Made by a program: the position numbers and the translations under genes. This document shows, in pieces, positions 44,941 through 55,832 of a stretch of 64,000 nucleotides of DNA. The stretch's first letter is position 1, and each line of letters begins with the position of its first letter. Under the pieces are notes generated by a model. It was given only the letters and a program-made list of their open reading frames with translations, was not told where the DNA came from and made no database searches. Location of the stretch: the NCBI GenBank assembly GCA_002812745.2, contig NCSJ02000161.1:29945-93944 (forward strand), in the 5' to 3' direction. The DNA is from Scytalidium lignicola. Taxonomy: Eukaryota; Ascomycota; Leotiomycetes.

Positions 44941-45971
44941 AATTTTTCTTCTTGGTTTGTAAGAACTAGTAAGTAGTTGTCACATAAATAATAAGAGCGC
45001 TTTGTCTTGCAAATTGCGGACTTCAACCATCCATATTTATCTATATGAATTTTCGGAGTTTGCGGCGGGCGAGCATTCCATTTCGTACGTAGCCTTCATT
45101 TTTGGGCCAGGCTGTCCCAACTTGCCCAAGGCAGTAATTAAGAAGTGATCTCAAGAAGCTAATGACAAGCTGGAATGTATTGTATCGTTAAGCATATCTG
45201 TGTTAAACTTTCTTTCCGCCACTTAAATCCGCCGCATTATTTCAACCGCAACCCTCGTTATCTCCACCGCCTATCTCCGTTCCTCTCCATGACATCTCAT
45301 TAAAACTTGATATTATTTGAGCAGACCTAAATTCACTTAATATTTACTTAAATCATACGAGTGTAGTGAAAAGCAATTTTTGCTTGTCAAATTAACCAAA
45401 CAACACTGTTAATTTCGGCCGTAATAAATTCTTTCCTTTGTACAAGCCCCTTTCACATGCAATAGAATTCACTAACATTTCCCATCATTTTTATTCGATT
45501 TACATATTTGGTCTCTATTGTTTATAGCTTTCCCTCAAATTCTCTATTGCGATAATCAGAATCATGTTATTCATTATCGACGGTTTTAAAACTAGAGAAC
45601 TTGCAACTAGAACTGTATCGGAAAAGCATCAATTCCTCTTCATCATTGATCACCCGACTACCACTTAGACCATTTCACCCTTTTCTTTTATTTTCGCCTT
45701 TAATGCTGCCTTCATGTACCTTATATAGCAAGTAGAGAGTAATAATCTAAATCCACATTAGCCAACCCATCTTCTTCTCCAAAATGATTCACCTTGAATG
45801 TGCCAAATTCTGCACTGAGTTGTATATCTGTGCTCACTAGAGTTTAGATAGTGTCAGTTTCAATCTAGGCCTAACCTTGACGAATGTTATAACTACATTT
45901 TGCGACGAATTATCTTGTAAACTTGATACCAAATTTAATAGTGAGTTCTCCTATAATATATACAAAAGAGG
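44941..45971. other. Intergenic between regulator and aldo-keto reductase
   Basis: AT-rich, no gene seen. It holds the promoter of the reductase and the terminator of the regulator. Confidence 0.35.
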
Positions 45972-48113
45972 CTATGAAAAGTCTTGCAGATTATTATACA
46001 TAAAAGATTGCAATTCGAAATTATCCTCAAGGGTATCTACCATGTTAGCCAGAAAGATCGGTTGCATTGGACCAGTAATGCCATCAGCTAATGAGAGATT
46101 GTCATTATGCGAGTTATCTGTATTCATGTTGTTAAGGTAGCTGTATTCAGATGAGTTGGATTGCCCTGTCACAAGATCTGCCATCTGAATTGAGTTTGGA
46201 TCTAGGCCTGTAAGTCGATGCTCTTTTGGTTCATGGCGCACAATTTGGACAGTTCCAAAATATGGTATCGACCACTCCACACTGTGCTCTTCTTTTCTGG
46301 TATTGAAGACCTCCTCTCCGGCACCGTTCCCTTCGATCAATACAAGATAGGTAGCCCCAACTGCTGCATCAGCTTCGATCTCTACAAGTTTTCTGAGCAC
46401 TTGTATACTAGAACTAATTTGTGCATCTCTACTCAAGCTAGATATCTCCTCCATGTAATCAATCACATCAGTGATAATTCCTAAATCTTGCGGTCGCTGG
46501 TGTTCAAGCACATTCGCACGGCCAACGCGGTGGCCGTCAAGGTGAGCTAGAAGGAGTGATGTTGAAGCAGTGACAGCCTTATCGACGAGACCGCGGTATG
46601 TAGATGGTACATGTTGGGACATACGAAATATGAGAACCCGAGAAAGCATCTCACGGCTTGCAGACAAGATGGCTAATTGGCTATATGTATAGTCCACCGA
46701 ATGGCCAATGGATCCAGCTTCTTTGGTCATAGGTTCGAGACGAGACCGCTGTATAAGGTATGGTTGATGGAGCAGGACTAAGAGGTAATAGTGGTGCATT
46801 TGTGTCAGGAGCCTGCTGAATTCCTCCATTACCACCGTATCTGTCATGTTGTACAAGCTTGGAAGCCTCCACCAATCCACTGGTACAGATCGTGCCACTT
46901 GCTTTAACTCGTTGTTTATGTCATGTGTCTCATTATAATCACTATACCTATTATCTCCGCTGCGATCATATTGGGGATCGGCCTTCATCCGCACATTTCG
47001 TGCAATAATACGACCCACAATCATGACTTGAATACGTTCTAGCCTTGCACAAGGTAGCTCCACTGTCAGTAGGTGTTCTTTAGCAAAACTATTATCAGCA
47101 ACAGTGAATGGAAGGCCAAGCATCAATGAAAGGAAACGATCGGCATAGATGAGGCGGAACCAAAGGAATTCTGCACGATGACCTGCGTTTTCTGCCAGCT
47201 GAGGGAAGCCCATCAGCTGGGCAATACCCAGAGCACGGCGAATCACAAGCCATGCAAGCCGCAAATCCCCGGCATTGACGTGACAGGAACTATCAAGCAT
47301 GAGTGTCTCTAACCCATCCAGGGAGTTAACCAGCATGTCCTGAGAGGTGACATGATGTGCTAGACCGATATAGCGGCTGGCAACATCGCGGGCTGGCTCA
47401 TTCAAGCATAGTTGTGGATCTTCAGATTGAGTTGTATCTAGCTGGTACAAGCATAAAGCAAGTTGAATGAGCTTTTGAGCAAAAAGAACGGGAGGTGCGT
47501 TTGGCGGTGGCAGAGAGGAAACTTGGGCGAGCTGGTCCGTATTGGCCACGGATGAAGTGAGTGTTTTCCAGGGTTGTCGAAGCATTTGGAACGGAGAGCT
47601 GAAGAACTTGCCCCGCATTAACATCATGGCAGCGATACCTGGATTCGGAAGGCAGGAGTGGAGGTAAGTACTGAGGAAGTGGCATCTCGACATCACCGAA
47701 GGTAGTCGCAGTGTTGGAGGTATTCTAGGTGACGATCCCTGTGAGATCCCACTGCCATCAGAGGCGCTCGTTCCTCGAGAAAGTTTTGGAATATGACTTT
47801 GGAGTTCGCGGATGCCCCTTTGCTGGAACAGCTGGCCAATGAGAGTCTCGACATGGACAATACGGTCTTGAACTTCCTCGTAGCCACCGTCCACAGCCCG
47901 TGTGTCTGCATACTCCTGACCTATACAGGATAGGCCGCGGTGCTAACAGAAGACACATACAGAGCTAGATGTAGGCTTGAACTCACACCGTCTCTTGCGG
48001 TTCTTGCACTCCCAACAGCTGAACGTTCCTTTGCGTAGTCTGCGTCGCGTTACTGCCTGCCTGTTACGGATAACGGGAGCAGAGTCTGGATTCGAATGTG
48101 GATTTAATGACAT
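45972..48113 (-). pseudogene. Zn2Cys6 transcription factor with a stop codon inside the zinc cluster
   Basis: ATG at 48113 opens a frame of 714 codons, interrupted only by one TAG at 47943-47945 (codon 57). The cluster reads CWECKNRKRRC, nine residues, CVFC, stop, HRGLSC: spacing C-x2-C-x6-C-x9-C-x2-C-x6-C, canonical for binuclear zinc DNA-binding domains, so the TAG replaces one residue between Cys5 and Cys6. The following VQDRIVHVETLIGQL is the usual linker/coiled coil. The remaining ~580 residues are an uninterrupted fungal regulatory middle homology region (for example GLETLMLDSSCHVNAGDLRLAWLVIRRALGIAQLMG). No intron with GT-AG and the right phase removes the stop. A recent nonsense change or an assembly error fits best. 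The downstream frame has no early ATG that would keep the DNA-binding domain. Confidence 0.85.
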
Positions 48114-48699
48114 CGCATATTTCTCTCTTCTCCTGGATTCGGTGATATATTTCTCTTAAACGATATGTCTAGATGTGTACATGTTTCCGAGCCTGTTTAT
48201 ATTCCGAATACCTTGCTCATAATTAACATAAAAGCTTCGAACGGATGTTCGGATTTTGTTCACATTCGCAGAATTGGTTGGCGAGCAAGGGTTTTTAATT
48301 AGTGTAAGGGATAGAGTGTTATGGAAAGAGCTTTCTCTTCGGTATGATCTACGGTTTTGCAGAACTTCTGGTTGACAGACTTGATCGGACTCACGTTTGG
48401 TGGAAACTATAGAAGGCCAGATTCTTTGTGGCGAGGGTGCGATTGGAAGAGAAGAGAGGGGTACGCGAAGAGAGAGCAGTAAAGAGAATGCAGAATTAGA
48501 TCTCAAATAGAGCCTTCATAATATATATGTATCCTATCTTCTTAATCACTTGCGAGAAAGAAGGTACCTACTATACACGTGTACAAGCACAATTCCCGTC
48601 AGAAGTTTACTTAACTCTCCTGAGATCGTATCCGGTACACGTGATCTTCACGTGACAACCAGCAGACACGGGATGACAGACAAATATCTTCCTCAATTT
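48114..48699. other. Intergenic with a CACGTG palindrome
   Basis: No gene. At 48638-48654 cacgtga-tct-tcacgtg repeats the palindrome found inside the family B LTR at 28205-28221 with one different loop base. The neighbouring bases (tacacgtga) also match, so this may be an LTR scrap. Confidence 0.4.
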
Positions 48700-49204
48700 T
48701 CACGCACGCATATAAGGTTTCCTTGCCAAAATCTCGTTCTTAATCTCACGTATTGGAACCAGCAGCTCATCTGAATCAGTGTTCAGATCCCAGATCGCAG
48801 TATCGGCAATCCGCCGGATCTCAGCTTCTTTCATCAGGCCTGACCGCTGGGACGACAGCCTCAGGCTATGCTGGCGTACCGTCCTCAGTGATCGCATGTG
48901 TAAGAGGCAGGATCCAACGAGCATAACCCACGATGTCGCCAGTTTCTGGATTAAGTGCCTTCTGGTAGCGTTTAGTTTTACGGTCGTTTATCAGATTACG
49001 CGGGAGGCGCTTGGCAACTTGGGCAATATGATGCTCGAGAGTCTTACGGCGCCATTCCAAAATCCAGTGCGGAACTTGCCAGAAGGCAGGGGATGTTGTT
49101 GGCGCTGAGAGCAGGGCCGTCGGCAACGGTGTATTGAGAAATTGTGCAAGTAGCCATTTTGTGCGAGTATACAGGTCGGCCAGCCCCTCTAAGCTACTTA
49201 TCAT
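48700..49204 (-). pseudogene. GNAT-type acetyltransferase pseudogene
   Basis: Starts at ATG 49204 and reads through WRRKTLEHHIAQVAKRL, then ALNPETGDIVGYARWILP, the beta-strand of a GNAT N-acetyltransferase. A TAG at 48866-48868 stands where Trp is expected (TPA-stop-PEAVVPAV). The frame then shifts near 48820-48840 and continues EAEIRRIADTAIWDLNTD...ARKPYMR. The C-terminal acetyl-CoA-binding motif (Q/RxxGxG/A) is missing. So there is one nonsense change, one frameshift and one 3' truncation. It abuts the left side of the MULE element. Confidence 0.75.
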
Positions 49205-49307
49205 GTGACTTCACGCTAAAAAATAAGCGAAAATTTCTCCTTACATAAAGGGGCTGAGTGAGCTAACCGACCTTTTAAANCAATTATAATTTTCATAATA
49301 GATTAAA

Positions 49308-52300
49308 ATGGACAATATTTTAATAAATCCAACCAATCATCCATGGAATAATAATTATGATTTAGAAGATATTATTCAATTCGAGGATGAAAGAATTCGA
49401 GATGAGAGAAATTTAAGTGATGAATCTGATGTAGACGAGGTAATATATTATTAATATATTAATAATGCATTAAGAATATATTACTAATTTTAATAGCATG
49501 AGGTTATTACCATTTCAAGCAAATCTTCAGGCCAAGGAATCAAAGTCAATAAAGTTTTATATACGTCTGAATTACCTGAATATCCAGAAACGAGTGAAAA
49601 TGGAGTTGCATATGTAGTTAATTTAACTCATATGACAGATACTCAAATTAAAATGATTTGTGGTAATGTAAATAATTTGATTCTTAATATATTTAGAATA
49701 TATTATTAACATATTAATAGGTTCAATATTGTTACCAGAAGAAAAATAATGGCAAACCTTCTCATTCAAGAATATTGAATAATGCACCTTGCCATAGAAC
49801 TATTTTTAATTGTACAGGAGTAACACATTGTGAATATCTTGATTCAACTGTACAAAATATGCAAATTACTCAATTGTCTGATCAAAATTGGGAATTGATA
49901 ACAAGTATTCGAAAGAAATTACTTGAATCTGCAAGAGAAAATGAAGTATGTTCAATTATTGAACAGAATCGAACTAGAAAAAAATATTGTGGTATGTTTT
50001 ACTTTAATACATTAATAATATATTATTAATGTATTATAGGAATTAATCATATTCAAGGACCAGGCCATTTAATTCATCGTTCTTGTAAAGTTCGATTTCA
50101 ATTATTTCAACCTAATAATATAAAGGATTATCCTTATATTATTTGGACTTCACATGGTATACATACACATCCACCACCACCATCATCAAAAACTCCAAAA
50201 GCACTCATTAATAGTATTATATCTATCATACAACAAATCAATGATTCATCATTAACAACTGGTAATGTATTTATAATGTCTTAATAATATATTACTAATA
50301 TATTATAGCTGGATTACTCAAAAATCCTTTATTATTAGACTTTTGTTCTCAATTTAATGGTTATACATTAAGTGATGTTTATAAAAGTCTTGCAAATACA
50401 GATAAAATCGGTTTGATTTTAAAAAAGCAACAACTTTTAAGTTATCCATATGGTGTTACGGGTTTTACCGCAACACGCTAATTGGTGTAGGCCTGAGGCT
50501 CGGTACAGATATGTTGTACAAGAGAACCTAACAATTAGGCAGTCACGTGACGAGGACCTGGGACCTGGGGGGTCCAGGGTCCATCGGTTTGGGACCCAGG
50601 GACCTGGGGGTCCAGGGGTCCAACTGTATTTCATTATCTATATAAGCACGCCGTAGGAACATGAGAGTAGACTCCTCGTGTTCAACCTAAATACACTACT
50701 AGATCCTACCTTTGACTTAGTTGCCTGCTTGTGTGTCACACGTTTCCGTTGTCCCTGAACATCTACCTTACCCTTGGCTATCCAGTGACCTGGATGGCGT
50801 AGTTTTGTAATATATGGTCAACAAGTTGAAGCTGTTAAATATGAGATGCGATTAAATCATCAAGATGAAAGAACTTCAGTAAGTAATTTATAATATATTG
50901 TTAATACATTGTTAATATATTACTAATACATTATGTAGTATATTCAACATATTCATGTTGATCCTCATAATGTAATGATAATATGTTGTTATCAAGAGGC
51001 TGTTAAAATTTTGATAACACGTGAAAGTTTTGAAGTGGATATGACTTTCAAAAGAACTCAAAGAAGTGATATAAATGAAGTGGTTTTTGCAGCATATATT
51101 CCAGAATTATCAAAAGGTAAGTAAAATACTTCATAATATATTATTAATATGTTGCTAATGTATTAACAATATATTAGTGATGACATTTGTTCGTGTTTTT
51201 GTCAATTCTCAATCTGTAGACATGTATGAAATATTATTTCAAAAGGTCTTTGAAATTATAAGCAAACTATCAAGTCAATTGATATATTGGCAACATATCC
51301 ATAATAATGGATTTGGTTGTATTGTTATGGACATGGATTCAGCTCAAATGTCTGGTAAGTAATATTCTTAATATATTATTAATGTATTAAGAATGTATTA
51401 AACATGTATTAATAGGTTTCGGACGATATCTTGCAAGTTTAGATCCTGAACAACATCCTTGGCAATGGCATGTTCAAAGTGCCATTATTTATTGTACAAT
51501 TCATTTTCAACGAGGAATTATTCAAGCTACAAGAACTCATTTATCAAGAGTTTCTCAACAACAAGATATGAAGCAGTTATTATATGCTCAAAGTAAAGAA
51601 GAATATATGCATTTATGTGATTTATTTATAAGTAAGTATTCTTAATACATTGTTAATATATTATTAATACATTTAGATTCACCAACTTCAACTGAACAAG
51701 TTCGAAATTGGGCTAGACATAAAAAGCAACCATGTATTGCTTCAGGATTAAATCAGCATTGTTCTCAAATGAATCATGATTTATTTGAACGAACTCGACA
51801 ACATACTAATGCTGTTGAACAAACATTATAAAACAATGTCTTTTGGAAAGCGATTACCTTTGTTGAAATCAATATTATAGTAAGTAATATATTGACAATA
51901 CATTATTAATATATTAATAATACATTATAGTGGACAAACTATTGATAAAATAGATATTGATCAATATAATAATAAAGTTGATCGTAGCATACATCATTCA
52001 TGGAGTACTTCAGCAGAACAAAGATATAGTAAGAGAGTTTTCATAATACATTACTAATACATTAGCAATATATTAATAATATATTATAGGAACTAAACGA
52101 AGAAAACGTCAAGAACAATCAAATGAAGATGATTTATTATCTACTGATATAGATATTAATGAAATTGAAATATTATCACAAGCATCTTCTTCTGGTTATT
52201 CTCGAAGTTCTACACGGTCAAGGTCTAGAGGTTTACCTAGAAGATCAAGGTAATAATGCATTCTTAATATATTAGCAATACATTACTAATATTACTAAGA

Positions 52301-52495
52301 TCAAGACAACATTCTCTTCATCAAAGCTTAATGCAAGCTTCTGATGAAATTGATATTCAAGAAAGACGAATTAAATTAAGGCGTTTAGAACTTGAGAATA
52401 AAGAAAAGGAATTAAGTGTTAGGGAAAAGGAGTTAGAATTGTCACAACGAGAACTTGAATTAATAAAGAAACGAAGAGAGTTGAATATTAATTAA
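49308..52495 (+). pseudogene. MULE transposase with a WRKY-GCM1-type zinc finger, broken
   Basis: Twelve exons can be threaded; introns are at 49440-49496, 49668-49720, 49992-50039, 50262-50308, 50879-50938, 51117-51177, 51355-51415, 51632-51676, 51880-51930, 52029-52089 and 52250-52299. Domains: acidic start; Cys/His finger VQYCYQKK, CHRTIFNC, KYCG, ending SHGIHTHPPPP (H-x-H-P as in WRKY-GCM1 fingers of fungal MULEs); catalytic core with SFEVDMTFKRT (first Asp), GCIVMDMDSAQM (second Asp), and YCTIHFQRGI (C-x2-H); a Ser/Arg stretch; and a C-terminal coiled coil rich in RELE. Two lesions: a solo LTR at 50454-50812 (removing it with one TATGG copy restores SYPYG-QQVEAV) and a frameshift near 51824, which looks like loss of two bases (EQT then stop; the other frame continues HYKTMSFGKRLPLL). 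Confidence 0.85.
50454..50812 (+). repeat. Solo LTR, family C, copy 1, inside the MULE transposase
   Basis: 359 bp from TGTTACGG to TTGTAATA (the ancestral end GTAACA has a C-to-T change). Target duplication TATGG lies at 50449-50453 and 50813-50817. It contains a TATATAAG box near 50639 and the conserved ctcgtgttcaacctaa near 50675, and a GGGTCC/GGGACC-rich middle. Confidence 0.9.
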
Positions 52496-52668
52496 TATAC
52501 AACTATAATATATTGATAATGTATTATCAATGTATTAAACAACTACTGTTGAAGTTGTTGAGCAATCATATCCTGATATTCATCATCATCCATAAAAGAA
52601 TAAGGAATTCTTTTCTGTCTTCCAATCTCTTCTTCTTCTTCAGATTCATCATCTCTATGAACTGATAT

Positions 52669-53943
52669 CTATTCATCACTAACTTCAGATTCTGGTTCTG
52701 AATCATCAGTAAAATCATCCCAAACATCACATTTTCCTTTTTCTCCAGGACATCCTATAATATATTGTTAATGTATTGTTAATATGTTATAAATATATTA
52801 CTTACTTGCTTTATTATTTTTGCAGCTGTTGCATTTTTCAGCCTTTCCCCAAACTCGTTTCATAGCAGCTTTGTTAAGCTATAATATATTGTTAATATAT
52901 TAATAATATATTGAATATAATACTTACTGTTCCATCCTTCTTTCTTGGGACAGAAGGACGTTTGGCATGAGTGCGAGTATGAGTAGGAGTATTTTTGATG
53001 GGTGTTGACATAGTTGTTTCTTGAATAATAGAATACAGGTCTTCCTCACCATTGTTTTCATCTTGTAATGCATTATGAATTGCCATGATAGAACGATAAA
53101 ATTCTATAATATATTAGTAATGTATTAACAATACATTAAGAACATATTATACAAATCACTTACTGACTGTGTTCCGGTATTCCTGTTTGCTGATCGTGCC
53201 TTTTCTAACCTCCGCAATGGTGACTTGATGTTTCTGAACATGGACACGCAAATTTCCAGTGTGTGAAAAACGAGTCTGTAATATATTAACAATATATTAT
53301 GATGTTACGGATCTTACCTTCACGGCCTGATAGGTCAGGAAATAACCTATGAAGTGTTAGTGAATCAGCGGGGGTTGAGTCACGTGACAAGTCTTGGCGC
53401 ATAGGGGCGTATAGGGACGTATGGCTATACGGGTCTATACTGGTCTATACGGGTGGGGTTATTGTATATCTATATAAGAACACGCTCTCTAAGCTTTGGT
53501 TAGGGACCTCGTGTTCAACCTAAGTTACAACTCTACAATATACTTTACTATTCATAACACTTCAGTCAGCTTGTTCCTACAGATAAACCTACAGAGTGAC
53601 CAAGCCTACATCACGTGTCGGTGATTAGGGGTTCTGTAACATATGAATATATTCTGAAGTGAACCTTACATTTGTTTCACACATTTCTCCGTCATCCTGC
53701 ATTCGGCAAAAAAGCTCTCCAGCTGCAATATTTATATGGCCATGCTCCTAATTGAATTGCAATATATTAGTAATTGATTATATATATAAAGCTGAACATC
53801 CAACACTTACATCTACTTCAAAAGGTTGAATGCCATCAGGACGCGTCGTTAGCTGTGCATACTGCTGATAGTATTCCTGATATTATTAGTATATATTATC
53901 AATATATTGGTAATATACTAACATTGGAAGCCAAAGAAGGCAT
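52669..53943 (-). pseudogene. Second gene of the MULE element: double zinc-finger accessory protein
   Basis: Exons: complement(join(52669..52754,52806..52878,52928..53103,53164..53275,53670..53747,53811..53876,53923..53943)). It starts MPSLASN-EYYQQYAQL. A C2H2-like finger LFCRMQDDGEMC then FSHTGNLRVHVQKHQ is followed by a basic linker THAKRPSVPRKKDG and a Cys cluster EKCNSCKNNKARC, then GEKGKC. The end is acidic (FTDDSEPESEVSDE). A TAG at 52669-52671 ends it; the frame stays open afterwards to 52543 (ISVHRDDESEEEEE...), so that TAG may itself be a mutation. One intron (53276-53669) carries a 339-bp solo LTR. Role unknown; a DNA-binding partner of the transposase is plausible. Confidence 0.7.
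53303..53641 (+). repeat. Solo LTR, family C, copy 2
   Basis: 339 bp, TGTTACGG...GTAACA, with target duplication TATGA (53298-53302, 53642-53646). It shares with copy 1 the TGTTACGG start, TATATAAG and ctcgtgttcaacctaa. It sits in an intron of the MULE accessory gene on the opposite strand and contains a short TAT(A/G)CGGG array near 53410-53450. Confidence 0.92.
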
Positions 53944-54110
53944 TTTGACAGTAGTTTCGATTAATTTAGTGTAGTTGTGATGTAGTTGTGGTATGGTTGT
54001 GGTGTTGTTGGTGGAAGAATTAGAAGGGGCTGTGTGAGAAAATTAAGGGCTGGCCGACCTTTAGAAGGCCCTTTGATAAGATACTCTTAAAGGTCAACCT
54101 ACTTTGTCTA

Positions 54111-54426
54111 GAAAAAAAGTTGATCGATTGAATAATAGTCATGTTTAATGGAGAAATGGAGAAACACTCTTAAGAATTGTAGTTTTAAGGCGTTGAGAGG
54201 CATTCTTTACTCGAATTGCTACATTACTATTGCCATTTGGCCTATATTCACGGTTTGACTCGAACAAATAGTTATAATTAAATATCAATTATATAAGATA
54301 ACATAAGCACCTAAATAGTTATCCTAATCGTCAATTCTCTAGAAGATTAAAAGGATCGTCTAACCTGAACGCCTTGTTAATTATTTCCCCCATATGTAAC
54401 GGCAAACTTTTGTTAGCTTTCGTTAT
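54111..54426. other. Spacer, no gene seen
   Basis: AT-rich 3' region of the exchanger gene; no repeat recognised. Confidence 0.3.
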
Positions 54427-55832
54427 TCAATCATCTACAGCCCGTCCCATTAATATCTCCACCATCAAGAACACAAAATATATACCTAACATGAGCCAAC
54501 CCATCCATCTCTTGCCACCAACCCACACGATCGCCAATAGCGCAACACAACTACCTATCAAAACCCCTAATTCCCACCATTTAACTGCCTCGACGCCTTC
54601 CGTTTCATTAAGATTCCCAGCAAAGAAAAANGAACCCCGCGCATAAGGTGACAAGGAAAATATTGCTGCCAGCTGTGTTGGCGACCATGATACCAGGCTG
54701 ATGTGCCCGGGCAGAAAATACGGCAAGAAGTTTCTCGGGGAGAGTAGTAGCGAGGGAGAGAAGGGTCAGACCGACGGTTGTTGAGGAAACGTTGAATTGG
54801 GCAGAGAGAGTGGATAGAGAATGGGAGAGGATGTATGCGGAGAGAGATAGGGCCAGAAAGCCGAATGTGAGCTGCGCGAGATGGTAGAAAGTGGAACGGG
54901 GAGCCTTTTTCTTCTTCTGCAATAGCAGGGGCTCGAATCCAGGCTGCAATGTTCTGCTGTGGTGGAATTTGGATTGGGACTTGGGGCGGAAGTTATCCTC
55001 AGGGGATTGAGGGCTCGATAGATGATCATCCTGGCTCGTTAGCGTGACGCTGCTGGCCGTGTCGTCGAAGCCATCTGGTGGGGCAAGAGAAGAGTGCTGC
55101 TGCTGCCTCTTCAGCTTCTCGAGCTTGAGTCCGGCTTCTTCATCCCCAATGTCGTTGTCATTATCCGAATCCGAGTCACCATCCGAATCGCTATCTGAAT
55201 CCGAATCACTGTCCTCCGGCGCGGTCACCAACCCTCGATAGATCAGCCATGCGATGCTCGCGACGTAGAGCACGAATGCAAGGACGAGCAACACGCCTCC
55301 AAATTTGCCCAGCGTCTCACTTGCCAGCAGAATCACAACGAAAAGCAGGGTTACTGCAAGTGCAACTGCGGTGTATATCTTGGAGCTGCGGTCGAAGTAG
55401 ACGGTCGAAGCTGGGGAGAAGATCAGGCCGAGGGAGAAAGCACCAAGGGTATTCGAGATGGAGGAGCCGATGATGTTGCCTAGGGCGAGGGCAGATTGGT
55501 CCTGGGAGAGGGCAGCAGCTATCACAAAGAGCTGATCAAACATTGGGGATTAGCACGAATTTTTTTATCGAGAATATCCACCATTTGCTGGCTATTTTGA
55601 GAGGGGTAGAGAACGTTGGAAGAGGAATCCAGGGACAAGGAATACAGAAAATGAAGCATACCTCCTCCCATTCCGCACCCGCCGTGAGCAGGGCTACAAG
55701 CGTAGGCGGAACATTGAGTTTGCTGGCGACCTTCTCAGTATGATCCACGAACTTATCGGCACCAAACTCGAGGATGAAGAGACCGGCTATGAAGGCGGCG
55801 ATGTTGTAAGTGATGGTATCATAGTCAGCCAT
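54427..55832 (-). CDS. Sodium/calcium exchanger family (NCX/CaCA) cation antiporter
   Basis: Model: complement(join(54427..55531,55662..55832)) with the N at 54631 ignored; 424 residues. Two Na_Ca_ex halves: the first has LEFGADKFVDHTEKVA, then the alpha-1 repeat TAGAEWEELFVIAAALSQDQSALALGNIIGSS; the second has TTVGLTLLSLATTLPEKL, then GIMVANTAGSNIFLVTLCAG. The central loop is hydrophilic and starts with an Asp-Ser run (DSDSDSDSDG...DNDND), a likely cation-sensing or flexible segment. With the N removed the frame runs LCAGFFFAGNLNETEG and on to a final hydrophobic pair of helices ending GRAVDD. Likely exchanges Ca2+ or K+ across an internal or plasma membrane. An upstream in-frame ATG at 55916 would add 28 residues; I prefer 55832, which gives the short luminal start typical of the family. 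Confidence 0.85.

Larger units (their letters stand above)
49209..54110. mobile_element. Two-gene Mutator-like (MULE) DNA transposon with matching introns
   Basis: Two convergent genes, a MULE transposase (+, 49308-52495) and a zinc-finger protein (-, 52669-53943), share the same peculiar intron type and lie between unrelated flanks, so I treat them as one element. Borders are approximate: they are set by the GNAT pseudogene on the left and the loss of the AATATATT pattern on the right. Similar words (ggggctg(a/t)gtgag and ccgacctttta) occur near 49250 and 54030 but in direct, not inverted, orientation, so terminal repeats and target duplication are unresolved. Two related solo LTRs lie inside it. 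Confidence 0.65.

Noticed and set aside
49240..54060. ggggctg(a/t)gtgag and ccgacctttta at both sides of the MULE as terminal repeats
   Set aside because: They are in direct orientation, whereas MULE ends should be inverted; kept only as a note in the element entry.
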